Source: Bradyrhizobium sp. LTSP849 (GTDB taxonomy: Bacteria; Pseudomonadota; Alphaproteobacteria; Rhizobiales; Xanthobacteraceae). From it: a stretch of DNA of 64,000 nucleotides. Of this stretch, positions 43,304-52,036 are shown one piece after another; the first letter of the stretch is position 1, and every line of letters begins with the position of its first letter. Location: assembly GCF_000938255.1 (NCBI RefSeq), contig NZ_JYMR01000012.1, positions 248,001-312,000 of the forward strand. The letters run 5' to 3'. The position numbers and the translations under genes were made by a program. The notes under the pieces are model-generated. The model was not told where the DNA came from and did no database searches. It saw nothing but the letters and a program-made list of their open reading frames with translations.

Positions 43304-44386
43304 ATGTCGCTCGCCCACGATGCCCGAGTTGCCGTTCGTCCCGCTGCCGAGGCACAGCGCCCCGCGCAGACATGGCCGGAGGTCAACAACCCCGCAGCCT
43401 GGATCGTGGCGGTCATCCTCCTGATCATGCCGCTGATCGCCAACGGCTTCTTCCTGATCGAGATTTTCGCGACGACCCTGATCCTCGGTACTATCGCGCT
43501 CAGCCTGATGCTGCTTGCCGGCTATGGCGGCATGGTCAGCCTGATGCAGCTCACCATCGCCGGCTTCTCGGCCTATATGGTCGCGGTGTTCGGCATCAGC
43601 GGCAATGCCAATATCAGTCTGGGTTGGCCGTGGTGGCTCGCCGTCCCAATGGCGCTCGCGCTTGCCACGATCTTCGGCACGCTCGGTGGCGCACTCGCAG
43701 TCCGCACCGAGGGCATCTACACCATCATGATCACCCTGGCGATCGGCGCCGCCTTCTATTACTTCACCAACCAGAACTGGGCGATCTTCAACGGCCACAC
43801 CGGCATCAACACCGTCGGCACGCCGCATTTTTGGGGCGTCGACTGGCGCGCCGATATTCCCTTCTACTACATCGTGCTTGCCGTCGGTGCGCTCTGCTAT
43901 TTCGCGGTCGACTACATTTCGCGTGCGCCGTTCGGGCTGGCACTCCAGGGTGTGCGCGACAATCCGCGCCGCATGGCCGCGCTCGGCTTCAACGTCAACG
44001 CTCACCGCATCGCAGCCTATGCGGTCGCCTCCTTCATCGCAGCACTCGCCGGCGTGCTTCAGGTCTGGAATTACCGCCAAATTTCCCCGGGCTCGGTCAG
44101 CGTCAACGCCTGTATTGACATCCTGATCATCGCCATCGTCGGCGGCATCACACGGCCCATCGGGCCGTATATCGGCGCGCTGATCTTCGTCCTGTTGCGT
44201 ACTTTTGCGCTCGATTTCCTGGTCAAGATCGGGCTCGATGGCAATCGTTTCCGCCTGCTGATCGGGCTCGGCTTCCTCGCCATCGTGTTCTGGTCGTCTG
44301 ACGGGGTGATCGGCCTGTGGCAGCGCTGGCGCCAGAGCCAGCGCCGGCCAGCCGACCGCCCCGGCGGAGGGCGCAGCCATGGATAG
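43304..44386 (+). CDS. Branched-chain-type ABC transporter permease (LivM-type)
   Basis: A 360-residue inner-membrane permease with about 9-10 helices; it starts one base after the LivH-type stop. Seen: ALSLMLLAGYGGMVSLMQLT (LivM signature), YISRAPFGLALQGVRDNPRR with the coupling motif, and a basic C-terminus (QRWRQSQRRPADRPGGGRSH) whose end overlaps the next gene by 8 bp. The stretch LGFNVNAHRIAAYAVASFIA is typical of the family. Confidence 0.93.
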   Translation: MSLAHDARVAVRPAAEAQRPAQTWPEVNNPAAWIVAVILLIMPLIANGFFLIEIFATTLILGTIALSLMLLAGYGGMVSLMQLTIAGFSAYMVAVFGISGNANISLGWPWWLAVPMALALATIFGTLGGALAVRTEGIYTIMITLAIGAAFYYFTNQNWAIFNGHTGINTVGTPHFWGVDWRADIPFYYIVLAVGALCYFAVDYISRAPFGLALQGVRDNPRRMAALGFNVNAHRIAAYAVASFIAALAGVLQVWNYRQISPGSVSVNACIDILIIAIVGGITRPIGPYIGALIFVLLRTFALDFLVKIGLDGNRFRLLIGLGFLAIVFWSSDGVIGLWQRWRQSQRRPADRPGGGRSHG

Positions 44387-45161
44387 CGTTGCGCAGCGCC
44401 TCTCCGCCGTCGGCGCCGGTGCAGCACTCGAGCTGCGCGGCGTAACCCGGCTGTTCGGCGCGCTCGCGGCTTTGATCGACGTCACCATCACCGTGCGCGC
44501 CGGAGAACGGCGCGCCGTGCTCGGCTCCAATGGCGCCGGCAAGACCACGCTATTCAATTGCATCACGGGAGACTTCCCGCCCTCCTCCGGCACCATCCGC
44601 TTCTTCGGCGAGGATGTGACCCATTTCCCGCCCTATGAACGTATTCGCCGTGGGCTGCGGCGTACCTATCAGATCTCCGCGCTGTTTCCCGGGCTTACGG
44701 TACAGGACAACGTCTACCTCGCCTGCCGCGGCGTCTCGCGCGGCCGGTTTTCGTTTTTGCGTCCCGGGCAGAATGATGCGCTGATGCACGCCGCCGACAA
44801 TCTCGTCCAGGCTGTGCATTTGACGGGGGTCAAAAACCAGCGCGTCGCCGAGCTCGCGCACGGACAGCAGCGCCAGCTCGAGATCGCACTGGCGCTCGCC
44901 GGCGCGCCGCGCTTCGTGCTGTTCGACGAGCCTGCCGCCGGCCTCTCGCCAACCGAGCGGGCCGAGTTGGTCGAGATCCTGACCTCGCTGCCCGCGCATA
45001 TCGGCTACATCATCATCGAGCACGATATGGACGTGGCGCTGCGCGTCGTCGAGAGCGTCACGATGATGCACAACGGCCGCATCTTCAAGGAAGGCCTGCC
45101 GCAGGAGATCCAGTCCGATCCCGAGGTGCAGGAGCTTTATCTCGGAGGGGGCCATGAATGA
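44379..45161 (+). CDS. ABC transporter ATP-binding protein (LivG-type)
   Basis: A 260-residue ATPase. Walker A GSNGAGKTT (49-57), LRRTYQISALFPGLTVQDNV (LivG type), the degenerate signature LAHGQQRQLEIA and Walker B FVLFDEPAAGLSP are present. It overlaps the LivM-type gene by 8 bp at its start and the LivF fusion gene by 8 bp at its end, so the transporter is made as one coupled unit. Confidence 0.93.
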   Translation: MDSVAQRLSAVGAGAALELRGVTRLFGALAALIDVTITVRAGERRAVLGSNGAGKTTLFNCITGDFPPSSGTIRFFGEDVTHFPPYERIRRGLRRTYQISALFPGLTVQDNVYLACRGVSRGRFSFLRPGQNDALMHAADNLVQAVHLTGVKNQRVAELAHGQQRQLEIALALAGAPRFVLFDEPAAGLSPTERAELVEILTSLPAHIGYIIIEHDMDVALRVVESVTMMHNGRIFKEGLPQEIQSDPEVQELYLGGGHE

Positions 45162-47370
45162 AGACCGCCGCTCCGCCGCAGCCCTCGAGGTCCGGGGCCT
45201 CGACGTCTATTACGGTCATTCGCACGCACTGCAGGGCGTCGACCTCTCGCTGGATGCCGGCATCTTCTCCGTCGTCGGCCGTAACGGCATGGGCAAGACC
45301 ACGCTGTGCAAGGCCATCATGGGCCTGGTGCCGGTGAGCGGCGGCTCGATCCGGGTTCGCGGCGAGGACATCACGCGACGGCCTCCGGCCCATATCGCGC
45401 GCCGCGGTGTCGGTTATGTGCCGCAAGGGCGACGGCTCTGGCGTTCGCTCAGCGTCGACGAGCATTTGCGGCTTGCTGGCGGCATGCGGTCCGGTGCCTG
45501 GACTGTCGAACGCATCTACGACACCTTTCCCCGCCTCGCCGAACGCAAGGACCATGGCGGCGGCCAACTCTCCGGCGGCGAGCAGCAAATGCTCGCGATC
45601 TCGCGAGCGCTGGTCACCAATCCGCAGCTCCTGATCATGGACGAGCCCACCGAAGGACTCGCACCCGTCATCGTCTCCCAGGTCGAAGAGATGCTGCTGA
45701 GGCTCGGCGAAGACGGCGACATGGCCGTGCTCTTGATCGAGCAGAACATCGGCGTCGCCACTGCGATCTCGCGCAATGTCGCAATCATGGTCAACGGCCG
45801 TATCAACCGCATCATCGATTCAGCGCGGCTTGCAGCCGACCGCGACTTGCAACAGCGCCTGCTCGGCGTTGGATTGCACGCCGAGCTCACGCCTGACATT
45901 GACGCGCCTGTGGCCGGCGGTGAAGCGAAGTTGACGCCGCAGCCCATACGCGCCAATGGTCCGATCCGTATCTACGTCTCCAACCCGACCCCACCCACCC
46001 GCTGGTCCCAGCCGGTCCCGATCGCGCGCATCGAGGCGGTCGCGCGCACGCTCTCGACGCACGTCGCACGCCTTGAAGATACCGTGAGACGCAAGCGCGA
46101 GCCGGGCACGGCGCAGGCGTCGGGGCTGCCGGTGGTACTGGTCGCCGGCACGCTCGACACCAAAGGGACAGAGCTCCGCTTTATCCGCGACATCATCGCG
46201 GCAAACGGCCTTCGCGTACGACTGGTCGATGTCTCCACCAGCGGGAGGCAGGCAGCGTGCGACGTCTCCGCGCAGGAGATCGCTCTGAACCATGGCCGTG
46301 GTGGCTCGGCCGTGTTCGGCCCGGACCGCGGCGTCGCGGTGACGGCGATGGCGGAGGCCTTTGCCAATTGGATCAAGCGCCAGGGCAATATCGCCGGTGT
46401 GATCTCGGCGGGCGGCTCGGGAGCGGCATCGCTGGTCGCGCCTGCCATGCGCGCCCTCCCCGTCGGTGTGCCGAAACTGATCATCTCCTCGGTCGCCTCA
46501 GGTGACGTCGGCCCCTATGTCGGTCCGGCCGACATCACCATGATGCATTCGGTCACCGATGTGCAGGGCCTCAACTCGATCTCGCGCGCGGTGCTGTCGA
46601 ACGGCGCCAACGCCATCGCCGGCATGGTCAGGGCGCGGCTGGACCAGCGCGAGACCCGGGAACGAACTGCCAGCGCCGCGCTGCCGTCGGTCGGCATCAC
46701 GATGTTCGGCGTCACGACGCCGGCGGTACAGAAGATCGCAGCCGATCTTCGCGACGATTTCGAGTGCCTCGTCTTCCACGCCACCGGCGTCGGCGGCCGC
46801 TCGATGGAAAAGCTCGTCGACTCCGGCCAGCTCGCCGGCGTCATCGATCTCACAACCACCGAAATCTGCGATTTCCTGATGGGCGGCGTGTTTCCAGCGA
46901 CCGAGGACCGGTTCGGCGCAACGATCCGCACCCGCGTGCCCTATATCGGCTCGGTCGGCGCACTCGACATGGTCAATTTCGGCGCGCCCGACACCATCCC
47001 CGAACGCTACCGCACGCGGAAATTCCACGTCCACAACCCGCAGGTGACGCTGATGCGTACCACGGCGGAGGAAAACGAGCGCATGGGTCGCTGGATCGGC
47101 GAGCGGCTCAACCGGATGGACGGACCGGTGCGCTTCTTCCTGCCCGAGGGCGGCGTCTCCACGCTCGATGTGCGCGGCCAGCCGTTCTGGGATCCCGAGG
47201 CCGACGCCGCCCTATTCCGCGCGCTGGAGCGCACGGTGCGCACGACCGGCAACCGGCAACTGATCCGCGTCAAGCAGAACATCAACGATCCCGAGTTCGC
47301 CACGACCATTACAGCCGCGTTCCGAACGCTGTTCGGACGCGTCGGGGCGCGCCGGAGAATGGTGAGGTGA
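45154..47370 (+). CDS. Fusion protein: LivF-type ABC ATPase plus Tm-1-like (UPF0261) domain
   Basis: A 738-residue two-part protein. Residues 1-240 are a complete LivF-type ATPase (Walker A GRNGMGKTT 42-50, signature LSGGEQ 139-144, Walker B LLIMDEP 159-165). A Pro-rich linker with a predicted helix spans about 245-325. From about 326 (VVLVAGTLDTKGTELRFIRD) begins a UPF0261/Tm-1-like domain that continues to the end, with SAGGSGAASLVAPAMRALPV, FHATGVGGRSMEKLVDSG and LTTTEICDFLMGGVFPAT. Tm-1-like domains bind ATP; in tomato the domain is the N-terminal half of the antiviral Tm-1 protein. The next gene supplies the other Tm-1 half. The fusion ties an unknown ATP-dependent activity to uptake. 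Confidence 0.9.
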   Translation: MNEDRRSAAALEVRGLDVYYGHSHALQGVDLSLDAGIFSVVGRNGMGKTTLCKAIMGLVPVSGGSIRVRGEDITRRPPAHIARRGVGYVPQGRRLWRSLSVDEHLRLAGGMRSGAWTVERIYDTFPRLAERKDHGGGQLSGGEQQMLAISRALVTNPQLLIMDEPTEGLAPVIVSQVEEMLLRLGEDGDMAVLLIEQNIGVATAISRNVAIMVNGRINRIIDSARLAADRDLQQRLLGVGLHAELTPDIDAPVAGGEAKLTPQPIRANGPIRIYVSNPTPPTRWSQPVPIARIEAVARTLSTHVARLEDTVRRKREPGTAQASGLPVVLVAGTLDTKGTELRFIRDIIAANGLRVRLVDVSTSGRQAACDVSAQEIALNHGRGGSAVFGPDRGVAVTAMAEAFANWIKRQGNIAGVISAGGSGAASLVAPAMRALPVGVPKLIISSVASGDVGPYVGPADITMMHSVTDVQGLNSISRAVLSNGANAIAGMVRARLDQRETRERTASAALPSVGITMFGVTTPAVQKIAADLRDDFECLVFHATGVGGRSMEKLVDSGQLAGVIDLTTTEICDFLMGGVFPATEDRFGATIRTRVPYIGSVGALDMVNFGAPDTIPERYRTRKFHVHNPQVTLMRTTAEENERMGRWIGERLNRMDGPVRFFLPEGGVSTLDVRGQPFWDPEADAALFRALERTVRTTGNRQLIRVKQNINDPEFATTITAAFRTLFGRVGARRRMVR

Positions 47371-47373
47371 CCG

Positions 47374-48207
47374 ATGGTCCGGTTTGAGCGTGCAACACTT
47401 TTGAGGCGGTTCCGCGAGATGGCGAAGCGCGGCGAGCCCATCGTCGGCGGCGGCGCCGGCACAGGCCTATCTGCCAAATGCGAGGAAGCCGGCGGCGTCG
47501 ATCTCATCGTGATCTACAATTCCGGCCGCTACCGCATGGCAGGCCGCGGTTCGCTCGCGGGGCTCATGCCCTATGGCGACGCCAACGCCATCGTGCTCGA
47601 AATGGCCAGCGAGGTCCTGCCCGTCGTCCACCAGACGCCGGTGCTCGCCGGCGTCAACGGCACCGACCCATTCCGGGACATGGACGTGTTCCTCGACCAG
47701 CTCAAAGCGCTCGGTTTTGCCGGCGTCCAGAACTTTCCGACTGTCGGCCTGATCGACGGCGTCTTCCGCGCCAATCTCGAAGAGACCGGCATGTCCTATG
47801 CCCTGGAGATCGACATGATCGCGAAAGCACGCGAGAAGGATCTCCTGACGACGCCCTACGTCTTCAGCGAAAAGGAAGCCGCCGCGATGGCGATAGCGGG
47901 GGCCGACATCATCGTCTGCCATCTCGGGCTTACCACCGGCGGCACGATCGGCGCCCAGACAGCGCCCAAGCTGAAGGACTGCCCGGCACGCATCGACACC
48001 TGGGCCTCCGCTGCGCTCAGCGTCAATCCGGACATCCTCGTGCTCGCCCATGGCGGTCCGATCGCGGATCCCGCAGATGCCGATTTCATCATGAAGAACA
48101 CCCGTCACTGCCACGGCTTCTATGGCGCCTCCTCGATGGAGCGGCTGCCGGTGGAGCGGGCCTTGACGGACCAAGTCCGCAAATTCAAGGCGATCGGCGC
48201 GCGATAA
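47374..48207 (+). CDS. Phosphoenolpyruvate hydrolase family TIM-barrel protein
   Basis: A 277-residue TIM-barrel enzyme of the PEP-hydrolase family (PF09370), also found as the C-terminal half of plant Tm-1. Seen: [80 protein letters not shown] and [20 protein letters not shown], in the order expected for successive strands of the barrel. It starts 3 bp after the fusion gene. The reaction is not established; the fold relates to PEP mutase/isocitrate-lyase-like and dihydrodipicolinate-type aldol enzymes, so a C-C or phosphoenol cleavage is conceivable. Confidence 0.9.
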   Translation: MVRFERATLLRRFREMAKRGEPIVGGGAGTGLSAKCEEAGGVDLIVIYNSGRYRMAGRGSLAGLMPYGDANAIVLEMASEVLPVVHQTPVLAGVNGTDPFRDMDVFLDQLKALGFAGVQNFPTVGLIDGVFRANLEETGMSYALEIDMIAKAREKDLLTTPYVFSEKEAAAMAIAGADIIVCHLGLTTGGTIGAQTAPKLKDCPARIDTWASAALSVNPDILVLAHGGPIADPADADFIMKNTRHCHGFYGASSMERLPVERALTDQVRKFKAIGAR

Positions 48208-48234
48208 TCGCCGGAACGATTGAGGGAGGAAAGT

Positions 48235-51141
48235 ATGTCAGGGATCCTGGTCGGCGAGTTAATCCTCTGGCTGATCGTCGCGATCATCGTGATCGTGGTT
48301 GGCGTCTACATCGTCAACTGGCTCTACCACCGCTCCTCCAAGGAGGTGTCGTTCGTCCGAACCGGTTTTCTCGGCGAGCGCGTGGTGATCAACGGCGGGG
48401 CCTTCGTGCTGCCGTTCATTCACGACTACACGCCGGTCAACATGAACGTGCTGCCGATGGGCATCGTGCGTTCCAAACAGGATGCGGTCATCACCCGCGA
48501 CCGCATGCGTGTCGATATCGAGGCCGACTTCTATGTCCGCGTCCAGGCGACCCGCGAAGCGGTGTCGATTGCGGCTGCGACGCTCGGCCGCCGCACCATG
48601 GAGCCGGAGCAGCTCCACGCGCTGCTGGCCGGCAAGTTTATTTCTGCGATCCGCTCCGTCGCTTCCGAAATGACCCTCGAGGAGATGCACGAACGGCGCG
48701 GCGACTATGTCGTGCGCGTCAAGACCAATGCGGCCGAAGCTCTCGCGCAGAACGGCCTTGAGCTCGAATCCGTCGCCATCACGGATCTCGACCAGACCGA
48801 CCTCGAATTCTTCAACCCCTCGAACCGCTTTGACGCCGAAGGCTTGACCAAGCTGATGGAGGACATCGAGGCCAAGCGTAAGCTGCGCAACGACATCGAG
48901 CAGGACTCGATGATCAGGATCCGCACCCGCAATCTCGAGGCCGAGCGGCAGGCCCTCGACATCGAGCGCGAGAGCGAGACCGCGAGATTGGAGCAGGAAC
49001 GCGACATCGAGATGCGCCGTGCGCTCCAGCGCACCGAAGTCGCCCGCGAACGCGCGCTGCGCGAGACGGAGGCCGAGCAGGCGCAGATTTCCGCGCGCGA
49101 GGCGATCGAGCGGTCGCGAATCGCCAATGAACAGGCCATTGCGGAGGCACGCATCGCTTCCGAGCGAGAGACCCGCCAGAGGGAGATCGAGCGTACCCGC
49201 ACCATCGAAGAGAAGGAGCTGCTGGCGCGCGAGGAGGTCGAGAAGACGCGGATCGCCAATCAACGCTCGATCGACACGACGCGGATTGCCTCTGAACGCG
49301 AGGTGCGCCAGCTTGAGATCGAGCGGATGCGGACCGTCGAGGAAGCCGAGATCGCCGCCCGCGAGGCGGTCGAAAAGGCCCGGATCCAGCAGGACCGCGT
49401 CGTCACCGACGCCCGCATCGCCAACGAAGAGGAAACGCGCCGCCGTGAGATCGAGCGCACCCGCGCAGTCGACGAGGCCGAGATCGCTGCCCGCGAAGCC
49501 ACCGAGAAGGCCCGCATTGCCCAGACGTTGATCGTCAACGTCGAGCGCATCTCGTCGGACGAGCGCACCCGCGCGCTGGAAATCCAGCAGGTCCGCACCA
49601 TCCAGGAGGCGGAGATCGAGGCGCAGCGCGCGGTCGAAGCCGCCCGCATCGCCCGCGAACGGACACTCGCGGCCGATCGAATCGCCGCCGAGCAGAACAC
49701 GCGGCAGCTTGAGATCGAGCGTAACCAGATGCTCGAGGTTGCCGGCATCGCTGCGCGCGAGACCACCGAAGCCTCGCGCATCGCCCAGGAAGAGCGCGTG
49801 CGTTCGCTGGAGATCGCCCGCAACCGGGCCGTCGAGGAGGCCGACATCGCCTCCCGCGAGGCGATCGAGGCGGCCCGCATCGCCCAGGAAAAGGCGGTCG
49901 CAGCCGAGCGCATCCAGGCCGAGCGCGACACGCGCTCGCTCGAAATCGAGCGCACCGGTGCGCTGGAGGCTGCCGAGTTGAAGCGGCGCGACGCCATCGA
50001 GCGCCAACGCATCGGTGTCGATCTCGCGCTCGAAGCCGAACGGATCAACTCGTCCAAGAAACGCGAAGTCCTCAATATCGAGCAGAAGAAGGCCATCGAG
50101 ATCGCCGACGAGGATCGCGTCATTGCTCTTTCCGCTAAGAAATCCGAGCGGATCGACGCTGACCGCCAAGTGCGGCAGGCCGAAATCGTCGCCCGCAGGG
50201 AGGTCGAGACCACGGATGTTTCGCGCGAGCAAGCCCTCGAAGCTGCTCGGCTGGAACGCCGGCGCGCGATCGAGCAGCTCGAAGTGGCCCGCGTCCAGTC
50301 GCTCCAGGAAGCCGAGATCGCCTCCCGCGAGGAAGTCGAGCGCGCGCGCATCGCCTCCGACCGCGGCCTCGACGAGGCCCGCATCGGCCGCGAACGCGAA
50401 CTGCGCAAGCTCGAAATCAATCGCGAGAAGGACGTTGAAACAGTCTTGATGGAGAAGGCGATCGCCATCCATCAGAAGTCGCTGGAAGAGTCAGCCGCCA
50501 AGGCGATGGCGGAGGAAGCGCGGATGCGGGCTACTGAGGCGACCGAACGTGTCATCACTGCACGTGAGAGCGAGATTGCAAAGCGCCGCAAGACAGTCGA
50601 GGTAATGATCGCCGAAAAGCAGGCTGAGGAGACGCGTATCGCTGCTGAGGCCGAGCGTGTGCGCGCGGCCGTCGAGGCTGAGGCCCAGCGGATGCTCAAC
50701 GAAGCCGAAAACGTGCTCACGGACCAGGCGCGCTACTCGCTGTTCCGCCGAAAGCTGCTCGACAAGATCGAAGGCATCGTGCGCGAGAGCGTCAAGCCGA
50801 TGGAGAAGATCGAGGGCATTCGCATCCTCCAGGTCGACGGCCTGAACGGCAATGGTCACGGCGGCAATGGCGGTCGCAGCGCCACCGACGAGGTGATCGA
50901 TTCCGCGCTGCGCTATCGCGTGCAGGCGCCGCTGATCGATTCGCTGCTGGCGGATATCGGCGTCGAGGGAGGCAGCCTCGCCAAGATGCCCGGCCTGATC
51001 CGCGAGGCCCGCGACATGCAGGGTATCAAGGATTCCGCGCGCAAGGGCGGCGGTGGCGGCGACAAGCCGGCCGCTTCGCTGGCGCCATCAGGGGAAGGCG
51101 GCGAACCGCCGGCCGAGCGCGGTCCGCGGAAGAAGAGCTGA
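48235..51141 (+). CDS. Giant SPFH/flotillin-like protein with hendecad coiled coil
   Basis: A 968-residue membrane protein starting at ATG 48235 (after GGGAGGA). One membrane helix (about 7-28) is followed by an SPFH domain (about 33-240: EVSFVRTGFLGERVVINGG, TLEEMHERRGDYVVRVKTNA). Residues 285-738 form a tandem array of 11-residue repeats, grouped mostly as 44-residue units, with Ile or Leu at the first position of nearly every hendecad. A further helical part (739-875), a Gly-rich linker and a low-complexity tail (about 945-968) end it. SPFH proteins organise membrane microdomains. It is about twice the length of usual flotillins and may scaffold the enzymes of this operon. Confidence 0.9.
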   Translation: MSGILVGELILWLIVAIIVIVVGVYIVNWLYHRSSKEVSFVRTGFLGERVVINGGAFVLPFIHDYTPVNMNVLPMGIVRSKQDAVITRDRMRVDIEADFYVRVQATREAVSIAAATLGRRTMEPEQLHALLAGKFISAIRSVASEMTLEEMHERRGDYVVRVKTNAAEALAQNGLELESVAITDLDQTDLEFFNPSNRFDAEGLTKLMEDIEAKRKLRNDIEQDSMIRIRTRNLEAERQALDIERESETARLEQERDIEMRRALQRTEVARERALRETEAEQAQISAREAIERSRIANEQAIAEARIASERETRQREIERTRTIEEKELLAREEVEKTRIANQRSIDTTRIASEREVRQLEIERMRTVEEAEIAAREAVEKARIQQDRVVTDARIANEEETRRREIERTRAVDEAEIAAREATEKARIAQTLIVNVERISSDERTRALEIQQVRTIQEAEIEAQRAVEAARIARERTLAADRIAAEQNTRQLEIERNQMLEVAGIAARETTEASRIAQEERVRSLEIARNRAVEEADIASREAIEAARIAQEKAVAAERIQAERDTRSLEIERTGALEAAELKRRDAIERQRIGVDLALEAERINSSKKREVLNIEQKKAIEIADEDRVIALSAKKSERIDADRQVRQAEIVARREVETTDVSREQALEAARLERRRAIEQLEVARVQSLQEAEIASREEVERARIASDRGLDEARIGRERELRKLEINREKDVETVLMEKAIAIHQKSLEESAAKAMAEEARMRATEATERVITARESEIAKRRKTVEVMIAEKQAEETRIAAEAERVRAAVEAEAQRMLNEAENVLTDQARYSLFRRKLLDKIEGIVRESVKPMEKIEGIRILQVDGLNGNGHGGNGGRSATDEVIDSALRYRVQAPLIDSLLADIGVEGGSLAKMPGLIREARDMQGIKDSARKGGGGGDKPAASLAPSGEGGEPPAERGPRKKS
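49087..50448 (+). repeat. Coding tandem array: 132-bp (4 x 11 codon) units inside the SPFH gene
   Basis: Residues 285-738 of the SPFH protein divide into units of 44, 44, 44, 44, 44, 33, 44, 44, 36, 33 and 44 residues. A typical unit runs ISAREAIERSR / IANEQAIAEAR / IASERETRQRE / IERTRTIEEKE. The 33-residue units have lost exactly one hendecad, and one unit (36 residues) breaks the register. The array is a parallel coiled-coil rod by pattern. Confidence 0.9.
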
Positions 51142-51149
51142 GGTCAATC

Positions 51150-51587
51150 ATGCCCCGCGTCTACGTCTCCACCGTCGTCAATGCGCGCAACGACCGCGTC
51201 TGGGCCCGCGTGCGCGACTTCAACGGCCTACCGAACTGGCATCCCGCGATCGCGGAAAGCCGCATCGAGGGCGGCGAGCCTTCAGACAAGATCGGTTGTG
51301 TGCGAGATTTTCGCCTGCGCAACGGCGACCGCATCCGCGAGAAGCTGCTCGGCCTGTCGGACTACGACATGTTCTGCACCTACTCGATCCTCGAATCTCC
51401 AATGGGCGTCGAAAACTATGTCGCGACGCTGCGCCTGACGCCCGTCACCGACGGCGACCAGACCTTTATGGAATGGACCGCCGAGTTCGACTGCACGCCG
51501 GAGCGAGAGACCGAGCTCGTCGGCAACATCGGCGGCGGCGTATTCCAGGGCGGCTTCGATGCCCTCAAGCGCGTGTTCGGAGGGTGA
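51150..51587 (+). CDS. SRPBCC family protein (first of a tandem pair)
   Basis: A 145-residue START/Bet-v1-fold protein with a hydrophobic ligand cavity. Seen: RVWARVRDFNGLPNWHPAIA, SDKIGCVRDFRLRNGDRIRE and ENYVATLRLTPVTDGDQTFM, the usual helix-grip sequence order of the polyketide_cyc2 branch. It starts 8 bp after the SPFH gene and shares a TGATG overlap with the second copy. In cox operons an SRPBCC protein, CoxG, anchors or matures CO dehydrogenase; a similar service for the molybdenum hydroxylase encoded next is plausible, and so is binding of the hydrophobic substrate. Confidence 0.9.
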   Translation: MPRVYVSTVVNARNDRVWARVRDFNGLPNWHPAIAESRIEGGEPSDKIGCVRDFRLRNGDRIREKLLGLSDYDMFCTYSILESPMGVENYVATLRLTPVTDGDQTFMEWTAEFDCTPERETELVGNIGGGVFQGGFDALKRVFGG

Positions 51588-52036
51588 TGGCGGTGCCGCA
51601 TATCGTCAAAAGCACGATCCTGGACGCGCCGACCGATGCGGCGTGGTCGGTGCTCCGCGATTTCAACGGGCACGACCGCTGGCATCCGGCGGTCGCGACG
51701 TCCTCGATCGAGCGTGCGCACGCCTCGGACAAGATCGGCTGCGTCAGGCGGTTCAAGCTCAAGGACGGCGCGGAACTGCGCGAGCAATTGCTGGCGCTGT
51801 CCGATCTCGAACAGAGCTTCAGCTATTGCCTGCTCGATACCCCGATCCCGATGTTCAACTACGTCGCCCATGTCCGCCTGCTGCCGGTCACCGACGGCGA
51901 CCGCACGTTCTGGCACTGGGAATCTCGTTTCACGACTAAACCGGAAGACCGCGACCGCATCACCCACATGGTCGCCGAAGACATTTATCAGGCCGGGTTT
52001 GAGGCAATCCGCCGCCATCTGAAGGAGGCCGCATAG
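51587..52036 (+). CDS. SRPBCC family protein (second of a tandem pair)
   Basis: A 149-residue paralogue of the preceding gene: AAWSVLRDFNGHDRWHPAVA, SDKIGCVRRFKLKDGAELRE and FNYVAHVRLLPVTDGDRTFW align segment for segment with it, so the pair arose by duplication. The start ATG overlaps the previous stop (TGATG), and the next gene starts directly after its stop. The divergence between the copies suggests a heterodimer or two ligands. Confidence 0.9.
   Translation: MAVPHIVKSTILDAPTDAAWSVLRDFNGHDRWHPAVATSSIERAHASDKIGCVRRFKLKDGAELREQLLALSDLEQSFSYCLLDTPIPMFNYVAHVRLLPVTDGDRTFWHWESRFTTKPEDRDRITHMVAEDIYQAGFEAIRRHLKEAA

Noticed and set aside
49087..50448. Regular DNA repeats as a CRISPR array
   Set aside because: The units are 132-bp or 99-bp coding repeats with no spacers, and they keep reading frame throughout.
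48259..50472. A 737-codon open frame on the minus strand opposite the SPFH gene
   Set aside because: It is the mirror of a repetitive, GC-rich coding array; its product has no domain or start signal, while the plus strand encodes a clear SPFH protein.
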